This document shows, in pieces, positions 36,023 to 46,185 of a DNA stretch of 64,000 nt. Source of the stretch: Blastococcus sp. CT_GayMR19 (GTDB lineage: Bacteria > Actinomycetota > Actinomycetes > Mycobacteriales > Geodermatophilaceae); the NCBI RefSeq assembly GCF_004570385.1, contig NZ_SPQL01000011.1, positions 1 through 64,000 on the forward strand, given 5' to 3'. Made by a program: the position numbers and the translations under genes. Within the stretch, counting starts at the first letter, position 1. Every line of letters begins with the position of its first letter. Below the pieces are notes generated by a model, which was given only the letters and a program-made list of their open reading frames with translations, was not told where the DNA came from and searched no databases.

Positions 36023-37198
36023 GTGTACGTCCGGCACCTGCAGCTCGGGTCGTTCCGCAACTGGGAGAAGGTGGACGTCGCCCTCGGTCCCGGGCCGACG
36101 GTCTTCGTCGGGCGCAACGGCGAGGGCAAGACCAACCTCGTCGAGGCGGTGGGCTATCTCGCGACCATGAGCAGCCACCGCGTGTCGGCCGACGGGCCCC
36201 TGGTCCGGCACGGCGACGCCCAGGCGGTGGTGCGGGCGGCGCTCCGCCGCGGCGACCGTGAGCTGCTGGTCGAGATCGAGATCAACCCGGGGCGCGCCAA
36301 CCGGGTCCGGGTCAACCGCGCCCCTCTCCCGCGGCCGCGCGAGCTGCTCGGCATGGTCCGGACGGTGCTCTTCGCGCCGGAGGACCTCGCGCTCGTCCGG
36401 GGCGATCCGACCGAGCGCCGCCGTTTCCTCGACGAGCTGCTGGTGACCCGCACACCGCGGCTGGCCGGCGTCCGCAGCGACTACGACCGGGTGCTCAAGC
36501 AGCGCAACGCGCTGCTCAAGACCGCGCGCCTGGCGCGGGGCAGGGCCATCGAGACCCTCGACGTCTGGGACGGCCACCTCACCGACCTCGGCGGGCAGCT
36601 GCTGGCGGCGCGCCTGCAGCTGATCGCCGACCTGGCCCCGCACGTGGCGGAGTCCTACGCCGGCGTGGCCGGGGCGGGCGCGGTGATCGCCGGCCTCGGC
36701 TACTCGTCCTCCGTCCCGGCGGCGGGCGACGGCAGCCCGGTCGCGCCCGGACCGCAGCCCTCCGCGGCCGAGCTGACCGCGGCCATGCGGGAGCGGGTGG
36801 CCGAGCGGCGCGGCGACGAGCTGGACCGCGGCATCACGCTGGTCGGCCCGCACCGCGACGACCTGGTCCTGCACCTGGGCCCGGCGCACGCCAAGGGGTT
36901 CGCCAGCCACGGGGAGTCGTGGTCGCTGGCGCTGGCGCTCAAGCTCGCCACGTTCGCCCTCTTGAGGGCCGAGGGCGAGGACCCCATCCTGATCCTGGAC
37001 GACGTCTTCGCGACCCTCGACACCCAGCGCCGGGCGGCTCTGGCCGCGGTCGCCCGTTCGGCGGAGCAGACGCTGATCACCGCCGCCGTGGTCGACGACG
37101 TCCCGGAGGAGCTGCGCAGTGTCCGCGTCGAGGTCGGCGACGGCTACGCGGTCGTGGTGAAGGACGGCGCCGGCTTCGCCGAGGGGAGGGTGCCATGA
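36023..37198 (+). CDS. recF: DNA replication and repair protein RecF
   Basis: 391-aa SMC-like ATPase that loads RecA at gaps. Walker A is FVGRNGEGKTNLVEAVGYLA at about residues 30-50; LRLGSFRN-type start (YVRHLQLGSFRNWEKVDV); the signature GRANRVRVNRAPL; and Walker B in PILILDDVFATLDTQRR. Length is normal. GTG 36023 lies after the gnd-recF palindrome. It overlaps the DUF721 gene by 4 nt. Confidence 0.97.
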   Translation: MYVRHLQLGSFRNWEKVDVALGPGPTVFVGRNGEGKTNLVEAVGYLATMSSHRVSADGPLVRHGDAQAVVRAALRRGDRELLVEIEINPGRANRVRVNRAPLPRPRELLGMVRTVLFAPEDLALVRGDPTERRRFLDELLVTRTPRLAGVRSDYDRVLKQRNALLKTARLARGRAIETLDVWDGHLTDLGGQLLAARLQLIADLAPHVAESYAGVAGAGAVIAGLGYSSSVPAAGDGSPVAPGPQPSAAELTAAMRERVAERRGDELDRGITLVGPHRDDLVLHLGPAHAKGFASHGESWSLALALKLATFALLRAEGEDPILILDDVFATLDTQRRAALAAVARSAEQTLITAAVVDDVPEELRSVRVEVGDGYAVVVKDGAGFAEGRVP

Positions 37199-37695
37199 CC
37201 GAGGACCGGCCCGCGCGGCCCAGCGACATCGCCCGCGCCGCCCTGGAGGCGGCGCGCGCCGCCTCGGCGGCCCGGCCGCAGCCCACGCGCCGCCGGATCG
37301 CCGGCCCCCGCCGCCGCTGGACCGGCGCCGGGCCGGGCGCCGACGACCCCCAGCCGCTCGGCCGGCTGGTCGACTCGCTGGTCACCGAGCAGGACTGGTC
37401 GGAGCGCACCCGCGTGGGCGCCGTCTTCGGCCGGTGGGAGGCGCTGGTCGGCCCGGACATCGCCGGCCACTGCCGGCCGCAGACCCTGACCGAGGGCGAA
37501 CTGCTGGTCGTCGCCGAGTCGACGGCATGGGCCACCCAGCTCCGGCTGATGGCGCCCACGATCCTCGGCCGGCTGCACGCGCAGGTCGGCGGAAACGTGG
37601 TGACCCGCTTGCGCGTTGTCGGACCGACGGCCCCGAGCTGGAAGAAGGGCCCGCGGTCGGTCCGCGGGCGGGGGCCGCGGGACACGTACGGCTAG
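37195..37695 (+). CDS. DUF721 domain protein (Rv0004-like)
   Basis: 166-aa basic protein present after recF in nearly all actinobacteria. The N-terminal third is Ala/Arg-rich; the DUF721 domain (about 65-150) has WEALVGPDIAGHCRPQTLTE, LLVVAESTAWATQLRLMAP and ILGRLHAQVGGNVVTRLRV. Its function is not settled, though the fold and position suggest nucleic-acid binding at the origin; the M. smegmatis homologue is linked to DciA-type helicase loading. ATG 37195 overlaps the recF stop (ATGA). Confidence 0.93.
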   Translation: MTEDRPARPSDIARAALEAARAASAARPQPTRRRIAGPRRRWTGAGPGADDPQPLGRLVDSLVTEQDWSERTRVGAVFGRWEALVGPDIAGHCRPQTLTEGELLVVAESTAWATQLRLMAPTILGRLHAQVGGNVVTRLRVVGPTAPSWKKGPRSVRGRGPRDTYG

Positions 37696-37757
37696 CCGGG
37701 CCGGACCGCGAGGTCCGGATCGCGCCCGGAGGACAGCACCATGACGGAGAGGCACGA

Positions 37758-38708
37758 ATGAGCAGCCCGCGTGACCGAGACGGCGCCGACGACGGCGGCG
37801 ACTGGCAGGAACCGCCCCATCTCTCGGGGAACGAGCCGGCCGGCGACTCCGACATCGAGCCCAACATCGCGGACCGCCGGATGAAGCCGCGCGACAGCGA
37901 CCACACCTCCGACCGCGAGACGTGGACGCCGCCGGGCTGGGACCTGCCGCCCGCCACCCCCGACCGGGACCTGCCGCCCGCCACCCCTGATCGGGACCAC
38001 CTGCCGCCCGCCGGTGGCCCCTCCGGGGTGCCGTCCCAGGACCCCTCACCCGCCCCTGCCGGGAAGCGGCCGGGCGGCGGCTTCTTCGGCTCGCGGCGGC
38101 GGGCGCCCGGCGAGGTCGAGAAGGTGTTCACCTACGAGGGGGACGCCGTCGGCGCCCAGGGATGGGCGCTGCAGCAGGGCTGGACCATCTCCGACGGGAA
38201 CGCCCCCGAGGACGCCGTCCTCCGGGACCTGGTCGCCTCCGCTCCGGTGCGGCCGACGAAGGACCACCGCCCGGCCAGCGTGCTCCGGGGACGCTCCGGC
38301 ACCCTCGACCTGGTCGCGTTCGACATCGTCTTCGCCTCGGGGCGCTACCTGGTGCCGGAGTACGCCGTCACGGCCGCCCCGCTGCTCGGCACCGTGCCCG
38401 GCCTGCGGCTCTCCCCGGCGCGGCTCTGGAAGCACCGCACCGGCGGGCTCGTCCCGATCCCCAGTGGCGACGAGGCCTTCGACACCCGCTGGCAGCTGCT
38501 CGCCGCGGAGGACACCCCGCAGGTCCGCCGGCTGGCCCAGGACCCGGCGGTGCACGGCCTGCTCCTGGGCACCGACGACGGCGACGAGTTCTGGACCGCC
38601 GCCGGGCACCTGGCCGCCGTCCGCCCCGACGGGCACCGCCCCCAGCTGCTGGAACACCACGCCCGCCTGCTCAACGCGGTGGTCAACGCGCTGGCCGCCG
38701 GTTTCTGA
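37758..38708 (+). CDS. Conserved hypothetical protein with disordered N-terminal tail
   Basis: 316 aa. The first 120 residues are highly charged and Pro-rich, with the repeat LPPATPDRDLPPATPDRDH, and no membrane segment. From about residue 120 a folded domain begins with VEKVFTYEGDAVGAQGWALQ, including HRPASVLRGRSGTLDLVAFDIVF and LVPEYAVTAAP, an alpha/beta pattern. A C-terminal helical part (RPQLLEHHARLLNAVVNALA) ends the protein. I do not recognise the family. It lies 62 nt after DUF721 with GGAGAGG before ATG 37758, and 10 nt before the ABC exporter, so these probably form one unit. Confidence 0.75.
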   Translation: MSSPRDRDGADDGGDWQEPPHLSGNEPAGDSDIEPNIADRRMKPRDSDHTSDRETWTPPGWDLPPATPDRDLPPATPDRDHLPPAGGPSGVPSQDPSPAPAGKRPGGGFFGSRRRAPGEVEKVFTYEGDAVGAQGWALQQGWTISDGNAPEDAVLRDLVASAPVRPTKDHRPASVLRGRSGTLDLVAFDIVFASGRYLVPEYAVTAAPLLGTVPGLRLSPARLWKHRTGGLVPIPSGDEAFDTRWQLLAAEDTPQVRRLAQDPAVHGLLLGTDDGDEFWTAAGHLAAVRPDGHRPQLLEHHARLLNAVVNALAAGF

Positions 38709-38718
38709 GACGAGCCCG

Positions 38719-40533
38719 GTGAGCACGGAGCCAGACAGCGACGCCGGGCCGGCTCCCGACTCCGCAGCTCCCGACTCAGTGGCTGTCCCGCCGGCTGCGG
38801 GGCTGCGCGACCTCCTGCCGCTGCTCCGGCCGCACCGGCGGTCGCTGGCGGTCGCGGCCGCCCTGTCCCTCGCCGGCGCCGCGGCGGCACTCGCGCAGCC
38901 GGCACTGGTCGGGCGGGTCATCACGGCCGTGGGGGGCGGGCGGTCGGTGCTGCCCGCCGTCGTCGTCCTCCTCGTCGTGCTGATCGCCGGCGCGTTCCTG
39001 GGAGCGGTCCAGCAGTACGTGCTGCAGCGGACGGCGGAGGGGGTCGTGCTCTCCACCCGGCGGACCCTGACCGACCGGCTGCTCCGGCTGCCGGTCAGCG
39101 AGTACGACCGGCGGCGCACCGGCGACCTGATGTCGCGGGTGGGCGCCGACACCACCCTGCTGCGGGCCACGGTCACGTCGGGGGTGGTGGAGGTCGCCGG
39201 CTCGGTGGTGGTGGGCGTCGGCGCCCTGATCGCCATGGCGCTGGTCGACGGGTGGCTGCTGCTGGTCACCGTGGTCGCGGTCGGCCTGGGCGTCGCCGTG
39301 GTCAGCACCGTGGTCCGGCGGATCCGCGACCTCTCGCGGCGCGCGCAGGAGGAGGTCGGCGCCATGACCGCGGCGGTCGAGCGGTCGCTGTCCGCCGTCC
39401 GCACCATCCGGGCCAGCGGGGCCACCGACCGCGAGGTGGACGTCGTCGGCAGCAGCGCGACCCGGGCCTACGACGCCGGTGTGCAGGTCGCCCGGGTGGA
39501 GGCGATGGTGTCGCCGGCGAGCTCGATCGCCGTCCAGGGCGCGTTCCTCGCCGTCCTGGGCCTCGGCGGGTACCGCGTGGCCACCGGGTCGATCGACGTC
39601 GCCGATCTCGTCGCCTTCATTCTCTACCTGTTCCTGCTGGTCATGCCGCTGGGCCAGGCGATCTCCGCGTGGACGCAGCTGCAGACCGGGCTCGGGGCGC
39701 TCGCGCGGATCCAGGAGGTGCTGGCGCTCGCACCGGAGGACGACCGGCACCCGGAGCGCGGCGGGGCCACCGCCCTGCCGCGGATGCCGTCGCCCGGGGA
39801 CCCGACTCCCCTGCTCGAGCTCGACGACGTCCGCTTCTCCTATCCCGACGGGACGGAGGTGCTGCGCGGGGTGTCCCTCACCGTCCTCGCCGGCAGCCGG
39901 GTGGCGCTGGTCGGTCCGTCGGGTGCGGGCAAGTCCACGATCCTGGCCCTGGTCGAGGGCTTCTACCCGCTGACGGGCGGGGTGATCCGCTGGGCCGGGA
40001 CCGACGTCCGGAGGCTGCCCCGGGCCGCACTCCGGGCGCGGCTCGGCTACGTCGAGCAGGAGGCGCCGGTCCTCGCCGGCACGATCCGGGACAACCTGCT
40101 GCTCGCGGCCCCGGGGGTCTCCGACCCCGACCTGTGGGCCGTGCTGGCCGACGTCGGCCTGACCCCCGTCGTCCAGCGTTCCCCCCGCGGGCTCGACGTG
40201 CCCGTCGGCGACGACGGGGTACTGCTCTCCGGCGGGGAACGGCAGCGGCTGGCCATCGCGCGCTCGCTGCTCTCCCGGCCCGCGCTGCTGCTCCTGGACG
40301 AGCCCACCGCGAGCCTCGACGCACGCAACGAGAGCCTGCTGCGGGACACCCTCGCGGCGGCCGCAGCCGACCGGGCGCTCCTCGTCGTCGCGCACCGGCT
40401 GTCCACCGTGCGCGACAGCGACCAGATCGTGGTGCTGGACGCCGGCGAGATCGTGGCCAGGGGAACGCACGACGAGCTGGTCGAGGAGAGCCCGCTCTAC
40501 CGCGAGCTGGCCACCGCCCAGCTCCTGGTCTGA
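38719..40533 (+). CDS. ABC exporter half-transporter (permease fused to ATPase)
   Basis: 604-aa exporter. The membrane domain (about residues 25-320) has six segments, including LAVAAALSLAGAAAALAQPALV and AVVVLLVVLIAGAFLGAV. The ATPase domain (about 350-600) has Walker A GPSGAGKSTILALVEG, signature LLSGGERQRLAIARSLL, Walker B ALLLLDEPTASLDA and H-loop VVAHRLSTV. It would act as a dimer. The substrate is unknown. GTG 38719 was chosen as the first in-frame start after the upstream stop. The first 25 residues are an acidic Ala/Pro tail. It converges with the SDR gene; a hairpin lies between. Confidence 0.9.
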   Translation: MSTEPDSDAGPAPDSAAPDSVAVPPAAGLRDLLPLLRPHRRSLAVAAALSLAGAAAALAQPALVGRVITAVGGGRSVLPAVVVLLVVLIAGAFLGAVQQYVLQRTAEGVVLSTRRTLTDRLLRLPVSEYDRRRTGDLMSRVGADTTLLRATVTSGVVEVAGSVVVGVGALIAMALVDGWLLLVTVVAVGLGVAVVSTVVRRIRDLSRRAQEEVGAMTAAVERSLSAVRTIRASGATDREVDVVGSSATRAYDAGVQVARVEAMVSPASSIAVQGAFLAVLGLGGYRVATGSIDVADLVAFILYLFLLVMPLGQAISAWTQLQTGLGALARIQEVLALAPEDDRHPERGGATALPRMPSPGDPTPLLELDDVRFSYPDGTEVLRGVSLTVLAGSRVALVGPSGAGKSTILALVEGFYPLTGGVIRWAGTDVRRLPRAALRARLGYVEQEAPVLAGTIRDNLLLAAPGVSDPDLWAVLADVGLTPVVQRSPRGLDVPVGDDGVLLSGGERQRLAIARSLLSRPALLLLDEPTASLDARNESLLRDTLAAAAADRALLVVAHRLSTVRDSDQIVVLDAGEIVARGTHDELVEESPLYRELATAQLLV

Positions 40534-40554
40534 CGTCGACTCGGGTAAGGGTTA

Positions 40555-40577
40555 CGCGGTCCGGAGGACCGCCATGT
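40555..40577 (-). repeat. Head motif of the dispersed repeat family, reverse orientation
   Basis: On the minus strand it reads ACATGGCGG-TCCTCCGGA-CCGCG, matching the heads at 21381 and 49515 in all but a few positions. It lies 21 nt after the ABC gene stop. Confidence 0.65.
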
Positions 40578-40592
40578 CACTGCGCGTGGTCT

Positions 40593-40630
40593 TCCACCAT
40601 TGCGGGCGCTGCAGCAGCGGCAATGGTGGA
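40593..40630. terminator. Palindrome between the ABC exporter and the SDR gene
   Basis: TCCACCATTGC (40593-40603) and GCAATGGTGGA (40620-40630) form an 11-bp perfect stem, with an inner CGCTGC and GCAGCG pair. It is located between converging genes, so it can terminate both. A homologous palindrome with CATTGC and GCTGCAGCA lies at 49678. Confidence 0.65.
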
Positions 40631-40652
40631 GCAACACCCGCAACGGCAGGGG

Positions 40653-42164
40653 TCAGGCCGGCTGGGCCTGCTCGGCTGCGCGCGTGACGTTGCGGAGCAT
40701 CCCGCCGAAGACGATGCCGTGGAACGGGGCCACCGCCCACCAGTAGAGGTGGCCGAACAGGCCGCGGGGGACGAACGTGGCCCGCTGCCGCAGCCGGGTC
40801 GTCCTCCCGTCGGCCTCCGAACCGCTCGCGGCCCCCTCGTGTTCCACGTGGAACTCCAGCCAGGCCAGCCCGGGCAGGCGCATCTCGGCGCGCAGCCGCA
40901 GCAGGCTGCCCTCCTCCAGCGCCTCGACCCGCCAGAAGTCGAGGGCCTCGCCGACGTAGAGGTCGTGCGGGGACCGCCGTCCTCGCCGGAGGCCCACCCC
41001 ACCGACCAGCCGGTCCAGCCGGCCGCGCACCTCCCAGGCCAGCGGGAAGGAGTACCAGCCGGTGTCGCCGCCGATGCCCTCCACGACCCGCCACAGCGCA
41101 GTGGGCGAGGCGCTGGTCTCCCGCGTGCGCTCGTCGACGTAGACGCTGCCGCCGGCCCAGTCAGGATCGGTCGGCAGTGGGTCGGACGGCGCACCGGGCA
41201 CGGACGCCGAGGACCACCGCGTCGCGACGGCGGCGTCCTTGACCCGCTGCAGCGCGAGGCGGACCGCCTCGTCGAAGCCGAGCAGGCCACCGGGCGGATC
41301 CGGGACGTACTCGGCGATGTCGTGCTCCCGGCAGACCACGGTGTTGCGCAGCGACTCGACCAGCGGGCGGGCGATCGAGGCGGGCACCGGCGTGATCAGG
41401 CCGACCCAGTGGCTGGACAGCGACGGGGTGAACAGCGGCACCGGCAGGATCCGCCGCCGGGGGAGTCCGGCGGCGACGGCGTACCGCTGCATCATCTCGG
41501 CGTAGTTCATGACGTCGGGGCCGCCGACGTCGAACGAGCGGTGCACCTCCGGCGGCAGGGTGGCGCAGCCGACGAGGTAGCGCAGCACGTCGCGGACGGC
41601 GATCGGCTGGATCCGGCTGTGCACCCAGCGCGGCGTCACCATCACCGGCAGGCGCTCGGTCAGGTAGCGCAGCATCTCGAAGGACGCCGAGCCCGAGCCC
41701 AGCACGATCGCCGCGCGCAGGACCGCGGTGGGGACGCCGGAGGCGAGCAGGATCGAGGCCACCTCGCCGCGTGAGCGCAGGTGCGGGGAGAGGTCCTCGC
41801 CCTCGGGCTCCAGCCCGCCGAGGTAGACCAGCCGGCCCACGTCGGCCTCCCGCGCCGCCCTGGCCATGACCTCGGCGGTGTGCCGGTCGGTCTCCTCGAA
41901 GGCATGTCCGCCGCCGAGGGCATGGACCAGGTAGTAGACGACGTCGACGCCCGCGCAGGCCGTGGCGACCGCCGCGGCGTCCGCGGCGTCGGCCCGCACG
42001 ATCTCGACCCGTCCGGCCCACGGGTGGTCCCGGAGCCGGTCCGGGGATCGGGTCATGACCCGCACGCGGTGCCCGGCCGCCAGCAGTTCGGGCACCAGAC
42101 GGCCGCCGATGTAGCCCGTCGCGCCGGTGACGAGGCAGGTCCTGGGCGCGTCCGGTGGGGTCAT
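40653..42164 (-). CDS. SDR-type NAD(P)-binding protein with C-terminal DUF2867
   Basis: 503 aa. The N-terminal NAD(P)H-binding domain starts TCLVTGATGYIGGRLVPELL (residues 10-29), then VRVMTRSPDRLRDHPW and VVYYLVHALGGGHAFEE. This resembles the atypical SDR-a5 group of NmrA-like proteins. The C-terminal DUF2867 half includes TGWYSFPLAWEVRGRLDRL and HDLYVGEALDFWRVEAL, ending HGIVFGGMLRNV. Function is unknown; fusions of this kind are common in actinobacteria. ATG 42164 is the natural start. The coding sequence contains a parS-like palindrome at 40841-40854. The gene is not part of the ancestral oriC cluster. Confidence 0.85.
   Translation of the reverse strand: MTPPDAPRTCLVTGATGYIGGRLVPELLAAGHRVRVMTRSPDRLRDHPWAGRVEIVRADAADAAAVATACAGVDVVYYLVHALGGGHAFEETDRHTAEVMARAAREADVGRLVYLGGLEPEGEDLSPHLRSRGEVASILLASGVPTAVLRAAIVLGSGSASFEMLRYLTERLPVMVTPRWVHSRIQPIAVRDVLRYLVGCATLPPEVHRSFDVGGPDVMNYAEMMQRYAVAAGLPRRRILPVPLFTPSLSSHWVGLITPVPASIARPLVESLRNTVVCREHDIAEYVPDPPGGLLGFDEAVRLALQRVKDAAVATRWSSASVPGAPSDPLPTDPDWAGGSVYVDERTRETSASPTALWRVVEGIGGDTGWYSFPLAWEVRGRLDRLVGGVGLRRGRRSPHDLYVGEALDFWRVEALEEGSLLRLRAEMRLPGLAWLEFHVEHEGAASGSEADGRTTRLRQRATFVPRGLFGHLYWWAVAPFHGIVFGGMLRNVTRAAEQAQPA
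40841..40854. other. parS: parS-like site inside the SDR/DUF2867 gene
   Basis: GTTCCACGTGGAAC, identical to the sites at 11031 and 26639, encoding FHVE in the protein. Confidence 0.65.
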
Positions 42165-42314
42165 CCCCCGAGTGTCGGCGCCTCCCGGCCCCCGCGCGAC
42201 GCCGTCCGGTCGACAGCGCGACGCCTCGGGTCGACAGCGGGCGGCCCAGCCATCAGCATCGGAACGTCCCGGGCCCCTCGCGCCCGGGCGGACCTCGAGC
42301 AGGAGGCGGCGCAG

Positions 42315-43742
42315 ATGGCCGACACCGCACGCACCGACGAGGAGATCCGCGACGGGTCCGAACCCAGCCTCAAGCGGGTGATGGGGCCCGGCCTGCTCCT
42401 GCTCTTCATCGTCGGCGACATCCTCGGCACCGGCATCTACGCCCTCACCGGCCAGGTCGCCGCCCAGGTCGGCGGGGTGGTCTGGCTGCCGTTCCTGGTC
42501 GCCTTCCTGGTCGCGCTGGTGACGGCGTTCAGCTACCTGGAACTGGTCACCAAGTACCCGAGGGCGGCCGGGGCGGCGCTGTACACGCACAAGGCGTTCG
42601 GCGTCCACTTCCTCACCTTCCTCGTCGCCTTCGCGGTGATGAGCTCGGGCATCACCTCGGCGTCCACCGCTGCCCGGGCGTTCAGCGCCAACGCGGCCAA
42701 CGTGTTCGGGCTCGGCTTCGAGGAGGGCCTGGGCATCACGCTCATCGGGCTGGGCTTCATGGCGCTGGTCGCGGCGGTGAACCTGCGCGGGGTCGGGGAG
42801 AGCGTCAAGGCCAACGTGGTGCTCACCTGCGTGGAGCTCAGCGGGCTGCTCATCGTGATCGGGGTCGGCGTCTGGGCGCTGGGGATCGGCGAGGGCGACT
42901 TCTCGCGGGTCACCGAGTTCGACACCGGCGACCGGTCGCTGCTGGGCGGGGTGATCGCGGCGACCGGGCTGGCGTTCTTCGCGATGGTCGGCTTCGAGGA
43001 CTCGGTCAACATGGCCGAGGAGTGCAAGGAGCCGCGGCGGATCTTCCCCAAGGTGCTCCTCTTCGGGCTCGTGCTCACCGGGACCATCTACGTGCTCGTC
43101 TCCATCTCGGCGATCGCGCTGGTGCCCGCGGAGGCCCTGAGCCAGGGCGACACCCCGCTGCTGCAGGTGGTCGAGGCCGGCGCCCCCGGCTTCCCGATCG
43201 GCCTCTTCGGCGTCATCACCATGTTCGCCGTCGCCAATTCGGCCCTCATCAACATGCTGATGGCCAGCCGGCTGGTCTACGGGCTGAGCCGGGAGCGCGT
43301 GCTCCCGCCGTTCCTCGGCAAGGTCCACCACCGCCGGCGCACGCCCACGACGGCGATCCTGTTCACCACCGCGCTGGCCTTCGGGCTGATCACGTTCGTG
43401 GGGGCGGTGCCGGCTCTCGGCGGGACGACGGCGCTGCTGCTGCTGATCGTGTTCACCGTCGTCAACGTGGCGGTGCTGGTGCTGCGCCGGGACCCGGTGG
43501 ACGCCGAGCACTTCCGCACCCCCACGGTGCTGCCGGTGGTCGGCGCGCTGGCCTGTGCGTTCCTGGCCACGCCGTTCGCCGGGCGGCCCGCCGAGCAGTA
43601 CCGGATCGCGGGTGTCCTCCTCGCGATCGGCATCGTCCTGTGGGGCGTCACGGTCCTCATCAACAAGCGGACGGGTGCCGAGGCGCCGAGGTTCGACCCC
43701 AGTTCCCTTACCGGCGACGGCCCTTCCGGCCCGAGGAACTAG
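42315..43742 (+). CDS. APC family amino acid permease
   Basis: 475-aa permease with about 12 membrane segments. The APC hallmark GDILGTGIYALTGQVAAQVGG forms the unwound TM1 region, and VGFEDSVNMAEECKEPRR is the consensus region after TM6. The last part includes LINMLMASRLVYGLSRERVLPP. It probably imports amino acids or polyamines using the proton gradient; the specific substrate is not readable. ATG 42315 lies 8 nt after AGGAGG. It is divergent from the SDR gene and upstream of gyrB in the same direction. Confidence 0.9.
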   Translation: MADTARTDEEIRDGSEPSLKRVMGPGLLLLFIVGDILGTGIYALTGQVAAQVGGVVWLPFLVAFLVALVTAFSYLELVTKYPRAAGAALYTHKAFGVHFLTFLVAFAVMSSGITSASTAARAFSANAANVFGLGFEEGLGITLIGLGFMALVAAVNLRGVGESVKANVVLTCVELSGLLIVIGVGVWALGIGEGDFSRVTEFDTGDRSLLGGVIAATGLAFFAMVGFEDSVNMAEECKEPRRIFPKVLLFGLVLTGTIYVLVSISAIALVPAEALSQGDTPLLQVVEAGAPGFPIGLFGVITMFAVANSALINMLMASRLVYGLSRERVLPPFLGKVHHRRRTPTTAILFTTALAFGLITFVGAVPALGGTTALLLLIVFTVVNVAVLVLRRDPVDAEHFRTPTVLPVVGALACAFLATPFAGRPAEQYRIAGVLLAIGIVLWGVTVLINKRTGAEAPRFDPSSLTGDGPSGPRN

Positions 43743-43791
43743 GGGGTCGCCGCCAGACCGCCCGAGGACGGCGTGTCGGCCTCCGGGGTGA

Positions 43792-46069
<2,278 letters not shown>

Positions 46070-46185
46070 GACCCCGTCCGCCGGCGCGTCGTGACCGGGT
46101 CCCAGAACCTGTCGCGACACTCCGACGGGCCACTTGACCTGCGACTTTGTCCACCGCTGTGCACTGACCTGTGGAGATCTGAACC

